Made by a program: the position numbers and the translations under genes. From the NCBI GenBank assembly GCA_944377405.1, contig CALWES010000004.1:100704-164703 (forward strand): DNA of 64,000 nucleotides, read 5' to 3'. The notes below the pieces were generated by a model. The model searched no databases, was not told the DNA's origin, and worked only from the letters and a program-made list of their open reading frames with translations. Shown one piece after another: positions 35,246-43,686 of this stretch; the stretch's first letter is position 1, and every line of letters starts with the position of its first letter. The DNA is from an uncultured Lachnospiraceae bacterium. Its GTDB lineage: Bacteria > Bacillota > Clostridia > Lachnospirales > Lachnospiraceae.

Positions 35246-36606
35246 ATTTGCATCCAGTTACCCCGGAAGAGATAGATCAGAAAGACGATGGAGCTTAAAC
35301 TCCAGGTAAGAGGGTAGGCCCAGAACACCACCCGGATATCCGGAAGGAAGTGGACCGCCGCCGTGATATAGCTGACCCGGATCACGCACCAGCAGGCCAG
35401 CATGACGAACATGGGTACCGTGGCCTTTCCGGCTCCCCGCATAATACCGGCCACACAGTGGGAGAAGGCCAGGAGAAAATAAAAGAGGGTGATGGTGTGG
35501 GCCTGGGCAGTACCGTAGGCCACCACCTTTGGATCGCTGTTGAAGGCTGCCACCAGGATCGGGGAGCTCAGGTAGATGGTGATGCCGATCAGCTCCGCCA
35601 GGGACAGGGAGCAGAGGATCCCGAAGCGCATGCCCTGTCTGACCCGGTCATAACGGCGGGCCCCCAGGTTCTGGCTGACAAAGGTGCTGAGGGAAAGGGC
35701 AAAGCAGGTGATGGGAAGGAAGCCGAAGCCCTCGATCTTGGAATAGGCACCGCAGCCTGCCACCGCATCCGGTCCGAAGAAATTGATGTTGGACTGGACC
35801 ACCACGTTGGCCAGGGCAATGATGGAATTCTGGAAGCCGGAGGGCAGGCCGTTTACGGCGATCTTCCGCAGCATGGGCGGGAAGATGCGGATCTTCCGAA
35901 GCTCCAGCCGGTAGATATCCTCAGCCTTCATCAGGTGCCAAAGACACAGAAAGGCACTGACAAACTGGGAGATGATGGTGGCAAAGGCCGCAGACCAGAC
36001 GCCCCATTGGAAAAGACCTACGAAGAGGATGTCCAGCACCACATTTACAATGGAGGAAATGATCAGATAGATCAGAGGATGGCGGCTATCACCTGCAGAC
36101 TGAAGGATTCCCACGGCGGCATTGTACATAACAAAGGCCACGGAGCCCGCAAAGTATACCTTGAAATAGGAAACGGACTGGGGCAGGATGCTCTCCGGGG
36201 TCCCCATCAGGATCAGCATCTGGGGCGCAAAGATCATGCCGATGAAGGTCAGAAGGATCCCGCAGATGAGTCCCAGGGCAATGGTGGTGTGGACGGCTGC
36301 GGAAACAAGATGGGCCTTCCGGGCGCCGTAATAACGGGCAATGACCACGCCGGCTCCCAGGAAGATCCCGTTGAAAAAGCCTACCATCAGAAAGATCAGA
36401 GAGCTGGAGGAGCTGACTGCTGCAAGGGCGGTGCTGCCCAGAAAATTGCCCACGATCAGGGAGTCGGCTGTATTGTAAAGCTGCTGAAACAGATTGCCGA
36501 GAAAGAGGGGAATGGCAAAGGAGATCATCTTTTTTGGGATGCTTCCCTCCGTCATAAGGGTGCTCTGCCGGCTTTTTTCAGCAGCAGATGAAGCTGAGGA
36601 TGCCAT
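35230..36606 (-). CDS. MATE family multidrug/cation antiporter
   Basis: A 458-residue transporter with 12 predicted helices in two homologous halves. It opens MTEGSIPKKMISFAIPLFLGNLFQQLYNTADSLIVGNFLG-like (family start, residues about 17-55), typical of the DinF/NorM group in Firmicutes. Such proteins expel drugs or other organic cations with Na+ or H+. The substrate is not predictable. AGGAGGA precedes the ATG. It is a single-gene unit whose promoter diverges from that of adhE. Confidence 0.93.
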   Translation of the reverse strand: MASSASSAAEKSRQSTLMTEGSIPKKMISFAIPLFLGNLFQQLYNTADSLIVGNFLGSTALAAVSSSSSLIFLMVGFFNGIFLGAGVVIARYYGARKAHLVSAAVHTTIALGLICGILLTFIGMIFAPQMLILMGTPESILPQSVSYFKVYFAGSVAFVMYNAAVGILQSAGDSRHPLIYLIISSIVNVVLDILFVGLFQWGVWSAAFATIISQFVSAFLCLWHLMKAEDIYRLELRKIRIFPPMLRKIAVNGLPSGFQNSIIALANVVVQSNINFFGPDAVAGCGAYSKIEGFGFLPITCFALSLSTFVSQNLGARRYDRVRQGMRFGILCSLSLAELIGITIYLSSPILVAAFNSDPKVVAYGTAQAHTITLFYFLLAFSHCVAGIMRGAGKATVPMFVMLACWCVIRVSYITAAVHFLPDIRVVFWAYPLTWSLSSIVFLIYLFRGNWMQMEKGA

Positions 36607-36666
36607 GTGTCTTTCCTCCTGAATAAAAAATCATGACTGAAGAAGGTCTTTCTCCAGCCAAGCTCT

Positions 36667-36695
36667 ATTCTACTACCGGAACAGCTTCTGTACAA
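36667..36695 (-). promoter_or_regulatory. Promoter of the MATE gene
   Basis: On the minus strand TTGTAC (36695-36690), 17 bp, TAGAAT (36672-36667), about 60 bp before the ATG. Confidence 0.55.
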
Positions 36696-36730
36696 GTCCC
36701 GAAAGAAGGGGCAGGATTCAAAAAAAGATA

Positions 36731-36786
36731 TTGACAAAAAAATAACAATGCTGTATGATATGGGAGAATTGTTAAAAAAATAACGA
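36731..36786 (+). promoter_or_regulatory. adhE promoter with two Rex-like boxes
   Basis: TTGACA (36731-36736), 17 bp, TATGAT (36754-36759). The Rex consensus is TTGTTA-N6-TAACAA. One site, TTGACA-N6-TAACAA (36731-36748), covers the -35 box; another, TTGTTA-N6-TAACGA (36769-36786), covers the predicted start. Rex leaves DNA when NADH is high, which would switch on ethanol formation. Confidence 0.7.
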
Positions 36787-36841
36787 ACCAGCAATCATAA
36801 AGGATTGCATCGTTCAGTCATGATGGAAGGGAGCAGATATT

Positions 36842-39466
36842 ATGGCAGCAGAGACAGCAAGACCCGTTGACAGCATGGAGGCGCTTTCGGAAAAGATCGC
36901 CCGGATGCGGAAGGCCCAGGCCCGTTTTGCCCTTTATTCCCAGGAGCAGGTAGACCGGATCTTCCGGGCGGCAGCCCTTGCGGCAAACGAAGCAAGGATC
37001 CCGCTGGCAAAGATGGCGGTCCGGGAAACCGGCATGGGCGTGGTAGAGGATAAGGTCATCAAGAACAACTATGCGGCAGAATATATCTATCACCAGTATA
37101 AGGATGAAAAGACCTGCGGTGTGATCCAGGAGGACAGAGCCTTCGGTTACAAGGTGGTGGCTGAGCCCCTGGGGCTGATCGCTGCGGTCATCCCCACCAC
37201 GAACCCCACCTCTACGGCCATCTTCAAGGCCCTGATCGCTTTAAAGACCAGGAACGCCATCCTGATCTCTCCTCATCCAAGGGCAAAGGAATGTACCATT
37301 GAGGCAGCCCGGATCGTGCTGGAGGCAGCGGTGAAGGCGGGAGCACCGGAGGAGATCATTGGATGGATCGATTCTCCTACCCTGGAGATGACCAATGAAC
37401 TCATGCGGGAGTCAGACTGCATCCTGGCCACCGGAGGCCCCGGTATGGTCCATGCAGCCTACTCCTCCGGAAAGCCCGCCCTTGGCGTGGGAGCAGGAAA
37501 CACTCCTGCCATTATCGACGATACGGCGGACATCCGGATGGCGGTAAGCTCCATCATCCATTCCAAGACCTTTGACAACGGTATGATCTGCGCCTCCGAG
37601 CAGTCCGTGACGGTGCTGGATCCTGTGTATCAGGCAGTCAGGGATGAATTTGAGAAGCGGGGCTGCTACTTCCTGAAGGAAGATGAGATGGACAAGCTCA
37701 GAAAGACCATGATGATCAATGGCTCCCTGAACGCAAAGATCGTGGGCCAGCCGGCGTCGGCCATTGCAGAGCTGGCGGGCTTTCAGGTCCCGAAGGCGAC
37801 CCGGGTCCTCATCGGAGAGGTAAGCTCCGTGGAACCCTCCGAGGCCTTCGCCCATGAGAAGCTTTCCCCGGTGCTGGCCATGTACCGGGCGGAGAATTTT
37901 GACGAAGCCATCGCCAAGGCAGAGCGCCTGGTGGCAGACGGCGGCTACGGCCACACGGCTTCCCTTTATGTGGACCTGAAGGAGCAGGAGAAGCTGGCCC
38001 GGTTTTCCGAGGCCATGAAGACCTGCCGGATCCTCATCAACACACCTTCCTCCCAGGGAGGCATCGGTGATCTTTACAATTTCAGGCTGACCCCCTCCCT
38101 GACTCTGGGCTGCGGCTCCTGGGGCGGCAATTCCGTTTCGGACAATGTGGGGATCAGGAATCTTCTGAATTACAAGAAGGTGGCGGAGAGGAGAGAAAAT
38201 ATGCTTTGGTTCAGGACCCCGGGGAAGATCTATTTCAAGCAGGGCTGCATGCCCGTGGCATTGGAGGAATTACGCTCCTATTATAATAAGAAGAGATGCT
38301 TTGTGGTAACGGACAGCTTCCTCTTCGAAAACGGCTTTACAAGACCCATCGAGGAAAAACTGTCGGAGATGGGAATCCAGTATACCCTGTTCTCGGATGT
38401 ACAGCCGGATCCCACCCTGGCAAATGCCCGGGCCGGCGTCAAGGTAATGGAGAGCTTCAAGCCCGACAGCATCATCGCCTTTGGCGGAGGCTCCGCCATG
38501 GACGCTGCAAAGATCATGTGGCTTCTTTACGAGCATCCCGAGGCAGAGTTCTCAGAGATGTCCCTGCGTTATATCGATATCCGGAAGAAGATCTATACCT
38601 TCCCGAAGATGGGAGAAAAATGCTACTTCATCGCCATCCCCACCTCCTCCGGTACGGGATCGGAGATGACCCCCTTTGCAGTCATCACCGACGAAAGCAC
38701 CGGCGTAAAATACCCCATTACGGACTATGAGCTCATGCCGGACATGGCCATCGTGGATACGGACAACATGATGACCCAGCCCAGGGGACTTACGGCAGCC
38801 TCCGGCATCGACGCCATGACCCATGCCCTGGAGGCCTATGCCTCCATGATGGCTTCGGATTATACGGACGCCCTGGCCATAAAGGCCATGCAGGAGATCT
38901 TCCGCTACCTGCCCAGGGCATACGAGGATGGAAGCGACCGGGAGGCCCGGGACCACATGGCCAATGCCTCTGCTCTGGCGGGTATGGCCTTTGCCAACGC
39001 CTTCCTGGGAGTCTGCCATTCCATGGCCCATAAGCTGGGGGCCTATCATCACATCCCCCACGGTGTGGCCAATGCACTCCTGATCAATTACGTGCTGCAG
39101 TTCAACGCCAATGAGAAGCCCCCCAAGATGGGTACCTTCCCTCAGTACGAGTATCCCCATACCCTGGAGCGCTACGCGGAGGCGGCCAGGGCCTGCGGCG
39201 TAAAGGGTGAGGACGACAGGAAGGTGCTGGAAGCCTTTCTGGAGAAGCTTACGGAACTGAAGCATGCAGTGGGGATCAAGGACAGCATCCGGGATTACGG
39301 GATCCGGGAGGAGGACTTCCTGGCGACTCTGGATGAGATGACGGAGCACGCCTTTGATGACCAGTGCACGGGAGCGAACCCCAGGTATCCTCTGATGCAG
39401 GAGATCAGGGAAATGTATCTGATGGCTTATTACGGTAAGCCCTACCATGAGATGAGCGAAGAATAA
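36842..39466 (+). CDS. adhE: Bifunctional acetaldehyde-CoA/alcohol dehydrogenase
   Basis: An 874-residue fusion. The N-terminal acylating aldehyde dehydrogenase (about 1-440) turns acetyl-CoA to acetaldehyde, with catalytic Cys250 in GMICASEQ. A linker near 445 leads to an iron-dependent alcohol dehydrogenase (about 455-870), with GGGSAMDAAK, PTSSGTGSE, and iron-ligand histidines in MAHKLGAYHHIPHG. Two NADH are spent per ethanol. AdhE usually forms long spirosome filaments. AAGGGAGCAG precedes the ATG. Two Rex-like boxes suggest redox control. Confidence 0.97.
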   Translation: MAAETARPVDSMEALSEKIARMRKAQARFALYSQEQVDRIFRAAALAANEARIPLAKMAVRETGMGVVEDKVIKNNYAAEYIYHQYKDEKTCGVIQEDRAFGYKVVAEPLGLIAAVIPTTNPTSTAIFKALIALKTRNAILISPHPRAKECTIEAARIVLEAAVKAGAPEEIIGWIDSPTLEMTNELMRESDCILATGGPGMVHAAYSSGKPALGVGAGNTPAIIDDTADIRMAVSSIIHSKTFDNGMICASEQSVTVLDPVYQAVRDEFEKRGCYFLKEDEMDKLRKTMMINGSLNAKIVGQPASAIAELAGFQVPKATRVLIGEVSSVEPSEAFAHEKLSPVLAMYRAENFDEAIAKAERLVADGGYGHTASLYVDLKEQEKLARFSEAMKTCRILINTPSSQGGIGDLYNFRLTPSLTLGCGSWGGNSVSDNVGIRNLLNYKKVAERRENMLWFRTPGKIYFKQGCMPVALEELRSYYNKKRCFVVTDSFLFENGFTRPIEEKLSEMGIQYTLFSDVQPDPTLANARAGVKVMESFKPDSIIAFGGGSAMDAAKIMWLLYEHPEAEFSEMSLRYIDIRKKIYTFPKMGEKCYFIAIPTSSGTGSEMTPFAVITDESTGVKYPITDYELMPDMAIVDTDNMMTQPRGLTAASGIDAMTHALEAYASMMASDYTDALAIKAMQEIFRYLPRAYEDGSDREARDHMANASALAGMAFANAFLGVCHSMAHKLGAYHHIPHGVANALLINYVLQFNANEKPPKMGTFPQYEYPHTLERYAEAARACGVKGEDDRKVLEAFLEKLTELKHAVGIKDSIRDYGIREEDFLATLDEMTEHAFDDQCTGANPRYPLMQEIREMYLMAYYGKPYHEMSEE

Positions 39467-39480
39467 GGGAGGCAGAGATC

Positions 39481-40230
39481 ATGTCGAAGGAACTGTTATC
39501 AGAAAACACATCCAGAAGGATCTACCGGGAGGAAGACAGGATCCTGAAGGTCTTCTCCGGGGACTTCCCGAAGGAGGAGGTATTCCATGAAGCCTTTATC
39601 AATGCCCGCATAGAAGCGGTCCTGGGAGAGATGGTGCCGAAGGTCCTGTCTCTGAACCTGAGGGACGGAAGCTGGACCCTGGAAAAGGAATATGCGAAGG
39701 GACGGACCCTCCAGGAGCTGATGGAGGAGGAGCCCTCCAGAAAACAGGAATACCTGGAGAAGATGCTGGAGCTGCAGCTGCAGATCCAGTCCCATCAGGT
39801 ACCGGTGCTGGAGCAGCTGAAGGACAAGATGCAAAGGCAGATCAACGAGCTGGGGGACATTGATGATGGGACCAGATACGAGCTCCTTACAAGACTTGCG
39901 GGGATGCCCAGACACGAAAAGCTCTGTCATGGAGACCTGCGTCCCTCCAATATCATCCTGGACGAGGCCGGAGCTTACCATGTCATCGACTGGGTCCATG
40001 CCACCAAGGGAAATGCATCTGCGGATATCGCCAGGACCTACCTGATCCTGGCCCTGGATGACAAGAGCATGGCAGAGTACTACCTGGAGCTCTTCTGCAA
40101 ACAGACCGGCACAAAGCCCTCCTATGTACAGGACTGGCTTCCGGTTGTGGCGGCTGCCCAGCTGACCAAAAAACGTCCGGAGGAAATGGAGGAACTGCGC
40201 TCCTGGCTGCAGATCTGTGACCATATGTAA
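39481..40230 (+). CDS. Small-molecule phosphotransferase, APH/choline kinase fold
   Basis: A 249-residue kinase-fold protein. The ATP Lys is probably in RILKVF (about residue 22), the catalytic loop is HGDLRPSNIIL (around 155) and the metal Asp is in HVIDWVHAT (around 170). This is the aminoglycoside phosphotransferase/choline kinase family, where relatives phosphorylate sugars, choline, thiamine or drugs. The His-Gly-Asp form is typical of enzymes with metabolic substrates as well as drugs, so resistance should not be assumed. It starts 15 bases after adhE behind GGGAGG, so it is probably cotranscribed. Confidence 0.8.
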   Translation: MSKELLSENTSRRIYREEDRILKVFSGDFPKEEVFHEAFINARIEAVLGEMVPKVLSLNLRDGSWTLEKEYAKGRTLQELMEEEPSRKQEYLEKMLELQLQIQSHQVPVLEQLKDKMQRQINELGDIDDGTRYELLTRLAGMPRHEKLCHGDLRPSNIILDEAGAYHVIDWVHATKGNASADIARTYLILALDDKSMAEYYLELFCKQTGTKPSYVQDWLPVVAAAQLTKKRPEEMEELRSWLQICDHM

Positions 40231-40298
40231 TGCTGATATAGGCAAAACAGGAGAAGAATAAGGAAAAAGTTTCTAATATAAAAGAATAAAACGTTAGA

Positions 40299-40343
40299 AG
40301 ATTATGGGTGCAGCAAAAAAATACGGCTGTGCCCATAATCTTT
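40299..40343 (+). terminator. Hairpin after the adhE operon
   Basis: GATTATGGGTGCAGC (40300-40314) pairs with GCTGTGCCCATAATC (40326-40340), two wobbles, then only TTT. It is probably the adhE-operon terminator. The -35 of mscL begins three bases later. The rest of 40231-40453 holds only the mscL promoter and leader. Confidence 0.6.
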
Positions 40344-40345
40344 GC

Positions 40346-40374
40346 TTGACAGACGGGAAAGTATCTGCTACCCT
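40346..40374 (+). promoter_or_regulatory. Promoter of mscL
   Basis: TTGACA (40346-40351), 17 bp, TACCCT with TGC in front (40366-40374). An alternative -10, TATAAG, lies at 40376. Confidence 0.5.
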
Positions 40375-40453
40375 CTATAAGGTTTTTAAGAATCATTTTG
40401 GATTAGGGGGCCCTGAAAAAAAGGCTGGTTGTGAGAAAGGAAAAGGAAAAAAT

Positions 40454-40861
40454 ATGTTCAAGAAGTTTATGGAAGAATTTAAGACCTTCGCCCTTCGCGG
40501 AAACGTGATGGATATGGCAGTCGGTGTTATTATCGGAGGTGCCTTCTCCGGTATCGTAACATCCCTGACGGAAAATGTTCTGACACCCATCTTAAAGGTG
40601 TGCACCGGCGCTGAGCTCTACAGCATCCAGCAGATCGCAGGCTTCGGATCTCAGTTCGTAAGCTCCGTAGTTGATTTCCTGATCAACGCATTCATCCTGT
40701 TCTGCATCCTGAAGGCAGTGAACAAGATGCTGGATCTGGGCAGGAAGAAGGAAGAGGAGCCGGCAGCTCCCACCACCAAGGTATGCCCCTTCTGCAAGTC
40801 CGAGATCGCCATCGATGCGACCAGATGTCCGCACTGCACCAGCGAGCAGCCCAAGGAATAA
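40454..40861 (+). CDS. mscL: Large-conductance mechanosensitive channel with C-terminal zinc ribbon
   Basis: A 135-residue channel subunit that opens under high membrane tension to release solutes. The N-terminal helix and TM1 read FKTFALRGNVMDMAVGVIIGGAF; TM2 is about residues 67-92 (VVDFLINAFILFCIL). The usual cytoplasmic helix is replaced by a short linker and a zinc-ribbon-like module, C111PFC114 and C125PHC128. AAAGGAAAAGG precedes ATG 40454. The frame is open to 40304, but that part spans the terminator hairpin and promoter and is rejected. Confidence 0.92.
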   Translation: MFKKFMEEFKTFALRGNVMDMAVGVIIGGAFSGIVTSLTENVLTPILKVCTGAELYSIQQIAGFGSQFVSSVVDFLINAFILFCILKAVNKMLDLGRKKEEEPAAPTTKVCPFCKSEIAIDATRCPHCTSEQPKE

Positions 40862-40876
40862 ACATAAAACGGAGAC

Positions 40877-40930
40877 CTCCGGACCCATGGTCCGGAGCAT
40901 AAGAAAAGGGCGGCCCGGGCCACCCTTTTT
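40877..40930 (+). terminator. Double hairpin terminator after mscL
   Basis: CTCCGGACC/GGTCCGGAG (40877-40897) is followed by AAAAGGG-GGCC / GGCC-CCCTTTTTT (40904-40930), the second having the T run. Confidence 0.8.
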
Positions 40931-40989
40931 TGATATTATAAAACAGACAGCCTCCCGGCCTCAGGCCGCCTTAGGGAAGATCCGGAAAG

Positions 40990-41018
40990 TTGACAGCGGG
41001 AAAAAAATGTGCTAGCAT
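40990..41018 (+). promoter_or_regulatory. Promoter of the 3D-domain gene and recJ
   Basis: TTGACA (40990-40995), 17 bp, and extended -10 TGC-TAGCAT (41010-41018). Confidence 0.6.
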
Positions 41019-41090
41019 AATGCCCCGTTTGAAAAAACGCCAGAGGATCCCCGGAACAAAACGGGACCCCAGGCAGTTTTGGGAGGATGA

Positions 41091-41588
41091 ATGAAGAGAA
41101 GAAAACTTGTACTGCTGGCAGCAGCCCTGCTGCTTCTGGGAAAGCCGGAAGCCGGAGCTCTCCGGGCTTTTGCGGCGGAACCACCGGTGGAGGCCACCAT
41201 GGTGGCCCTGGAAAATACAGGAGCCGAAGGAAGTGCGGCAGCAGAAAAGGAGGAGGCAGCTAAGGCAAAGGAGCAGTATAGCTATATGGGGACCTTCCGT
41301 CTCACCGCCTACTGCGGCTGCCGCGTCTGCAACGGACGCTGGACGGGACATCCCACGGCCCTCGGGACGGACTATCAGGAAGGAAGGACCATTGCGGTGG
41401 ACCGCAGGGTGATCCCCCTGGGAAGCACCGTGGAGATCAACCTTCCCGGACGGGGCTGGACCCGCTTCCGGGCGGAGGACACAGGCTCGGCCATCAAGGG
41501 AAACCGGATCGACGTCTATGTATCCGAGCACGGCCGCTGCTATACCCCTCTTTATAACACCCATGCAGAGGTAAGGATCGTAAGATAA
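41091..41588 (+). CDS. Secreted 3D-domain protein (cell-wall-active)
   Basis: A 165-residue exported protein. A signal peptide (basic KRRK, hydrophobic core to about residue 17, AFA-AE cleavage near 27-29) precedes an Ala/Glu-rich spacer (about 32-62). The 3D domain (about 66-165) begins FRLTAYCGC and contains the three Asp signature region RAEDTGSAIKGNRIDVYV. The fold is the double-psi barrel of MltA and the resuscitation protein Sps/YocH group, so a peptidoglycan-cleaving role is likely. The Cys in CGCRVC are unusual for a secreted enzyme of an anaerobe but common in this group. recJ begins immediately after the stop. Confidence 0.88.
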   Translation: MKRRKLVLLAAALLLLGKPEAGALRAFAAEPPVEATMVALENTGAEGSAAAEKEEAAKAKEQYSYMGTFRLTAYCGCRVCNGRWTGHPTALGTDYQEGRTIAVDRRVIPLGSTVEINLPGRGWTRFRAEDTGSAIKGNRIDVYVSEHGRCYTPLYNTHAEVRIVR

Positions 41589-43337
41589 ATGGAAAAAAGG
41601 TGGATGCTACATACAAAACGGGCGGATTTCCAGGGGATCGCAAGGGATCTTGGGATCGACCCGGTGACCGTAAGGATCATCAGGAACCGGGGGATCCGGG
41701 AGGAGGAAGAGATGCGCAGGTATCTCTTCGGGACCCTGGATGACCTTTATGATCCGGCCCTGCTTCCCCAGGGAGAGGAGGCCGCAGCCCTGCTGCGGGA
41801 GGCCATTTCCAGGGGAGAACGGATCCGGATCGTGGGGGACTATGACATCGACGGCGTATGTGCCACCTATATCCTGTACCGGGGACTCCTGCAGGTCCGG
41901 GAAGCCCTTGGCCGGAAGGAGGCTGAGGGAGGGATCGACTACGTGATCCCCCACCGGATCCGGGACGGCTACGGCATCAACCGGCACATCATAGAGAAGG
42001 CCCTGTCGGATGGAGTGGACCTGATCATCACCTGCGATAACGGCATCGCTGCTCTGGAGGAGCTGCGCTTTGCAAGGGAACAGGGGGTCCGGGTGATCGT
42101 AACGGATCATCACGACATCCGGCTTACGGAGGAGGGGGAGGAACAGCTTCCTCCGGCGGAGGCGGTGGTGGACCCGAAGCTGCGGGACAGCCGCTACCCG
42201 GTCAGGAACATCTGCGGCGCAGTGGTGGCCTGGAAGCTGCTGCTGCTCCTCTACCGCATGTGCGGACTTTCCAGGGAGGCGTGGCTCTCCTTTCTGGACT
42301 TTGCAGCCCTTGCCACGGTGGGGGATGTGATGGAGCTTCAGGGAGAAAACCGGATCATCGTACGGTACGGTCTTAAAAGCCTCACCGAAGGCTGCCGGAA
42401 CCAGGGCCTTTGCAGCCTCATAAACCGCTGCGGCCTGTCGGGAAAGCGCATTACCGCTTATCATCTGGGCTTTGTTATCGGTCCCTGCATCAATGCAGGG
42501 GGCAGGCTGGAGACAGCCGAAGCCGCCTTAAAGCTATTCCTTTCGGAGGATCCGGAGGAGGCGGCCATGCTGGCGGAGCACCTCCGTTCCCTGAACGAGG
42601 AGCGAAAGCTCATGACGGAGGAGGGTGTAAAGGAGGCGGAGCGGCAGGCCCTGGAAGCTTTTCCGGAGGACCGGGTGCTGGTGCTGTTTCTGCCGGAGCT
42701 TCACGAGTCTCTGGCAGGGATCGTGGCAGGCCGCATCCGGGAACGGCTGGGGAAGCCCTGCATCGTTCTGACCAGGGGAGCTGAGGGACTGAAGGGAAGC
42801 GGCAGATCCATCGAAGCCTATCACATGTTTCAGGGACTCTGCGGCGTGTCCGGGCTTCTGACCAGGTTCGGAGGCCATCCCATGGCTGCAGGCCTGAGCC
42901 TGCCGGAGGAAAACCTGGAGGCTTTCCGCAGGGAACTGAACCGGGGGTGCGGACTTTCTCCGGAGGACTTCCTTCAGGATCTCTGGATCGATATGGCAAT
43001 GCCCCTTTCCTACATCAGCGGAAGACTGGTGGAGGAGCTGAGCCTTCTGGAGCCCTTCGGTACCGGAAATGAAAAGCCGGTCTTTGCGGCAAAGGGAGTA
43101 CAGCTGACGGATCTTCGGGTCATAGGGAAAAACCGGAATGTGTTAAAGTGCAGGGTCCGGGAGGAGACGGGGACCTGTATGCCGGCGGTGATCTTCGGAG
43201 AGGCGGACCGGATGGAGAAGGAGCTTAAGGGATTTTCCCGGGTCAATATCACCTATTATCCGGAAATCAACGAGTATAACGGCTACAAGACCCTGCAGCT
43301 TGTGATCGGAGATTACCGGGGTACGGGGAATGCGTAA
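41589..43337 (+). CDS. recJ: Single-stranded-DNA-specific exonuclease RecJ
   Basis: A 582-residue 5'-3' exonuclease for recombination and mismatch repair. The DHH phosphoesterase half has IVGDYDIDGVCATYIL (around residue 83), ITCDNGI and VTDHHDI; FVIGPCINAGGRL marks the linker; the DHHA1 half has GRSIEAYHMF and FGGHPMAAG. A final OB-like domain has ITYYPEINEYNGYKTLQL. The ATG follows the previous stop directly (TAAATG), so it is probably translationally coupled; ribosome pairing is weak. Confidence 0.94.
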   Translation: MEKRWMLHTKRADFQGIARDLGIDPVTVRIIRNRGIREEEEMRRYLFGTLDDLYDPALLPQGEEAAALLREAISRGERIRIVGDYDIDGVCATYILYRGLLQVREALGRKEAEGGIDYVIPHRIRDGYGINRHIIEKALSDGVDLIITCDNGIAALEELRFAREQGVRVIVTDHHDIRLTEEGEEQLPPAEAVVDPKLRDSRYPVRNICGAVVAWKLLLLLYRMCGLSREAWLSFLDFAALATVGDVMELQGENRIIVRYGLKSLTEGCRNQGLCSLINRCGLSGKRITAYHLGFVIGPCINAGGRLETAEAALKLFLSEDPEEAAMLAEHLRSLNEERKLMTEEGVKEAERQALEAFPEDRVLVLFLPELHESLAGIVAGRIRERLGKPCIVLTRGAEGLKGSGRSIEAYHMFQGLCGVSGLLTRFGGHPMAAGLSLPEENLEAFRRELNRGCGLSPEDFLQDLWIDMAMPLSYISGRLVEELSLLEPFGTGNEKPVFAAKGVQLTDLRVIGKNRNVLKCRVREETGTCMPAVIFGEADRMEKELKGFSRVNITYYPEINEYNGYKTLQLVIGDYRGTGNA

Positions 43338-43344
43338 AAAATTG

Positions 43345-43373
43345 TTGACAAGTATGGAGCCCTTCGCTATAAT
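43345..43373 (+). promoter_or_regulatory. tRNA-Arg promoter
   Basis: TTGACA (43345-43350), 17 bp, TATAAT (43368-43373): a full consensus promoter, about 42 bp before the tRNA. Confidence 0.85.
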
Positions 43374-43414
43374 ATATTTTGCGTTTGGGAAACCGGACGT
43401 CATCCATAAGGTGT

Positions 43415-43488
<74 letters not shown>

Positions 43489-43495
43489 GAACAGA

Positions 43496-43522
43496 GCCTC
43501 TGCAGTTTGCAGAGGCTTTTTT
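43496..43522 (+). terminator. Terminator of tRNA-Arg
   Basis: GCCTCTGCA (43496-43504), loop GTT, TGCAGAGGC (43508-43516), TTTTTT. Confidence 0.92.
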
Positions 43523-43575
43523 GCACCCTGATTGTCCGCGATACAAAAACATGTGTTTAAAATTTCCGCGACAGA

Positions 43576-43604
43576 TTGACAAAGCCCCATGGGATATTTA
43601 AAAT
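43576..43604 (+). promoter_or_regulatory. Promoter of the threonine-aldolase-type gene
   Basis: TTGACA (43576-43581), 17 bp, TAAAAT (43599-43604). The leader of about 75 bases contains no clear riboswitch fold by eye. Confidence 0.6.
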
Positions 43605-43686
43605 AAAATCAAAGAAATTGTGAGAAGAACCATTATGACCATTATGCCGCTTTTACGGAGGCGGCTTTCGGAGGAGGGGTATCGCT

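Noticed and set aside
40304..40453. N-terminal extension of mscL
   Set aside because: It covers a terminator hairpin and the mscL promoter; MscL proteins start at MFKKF.
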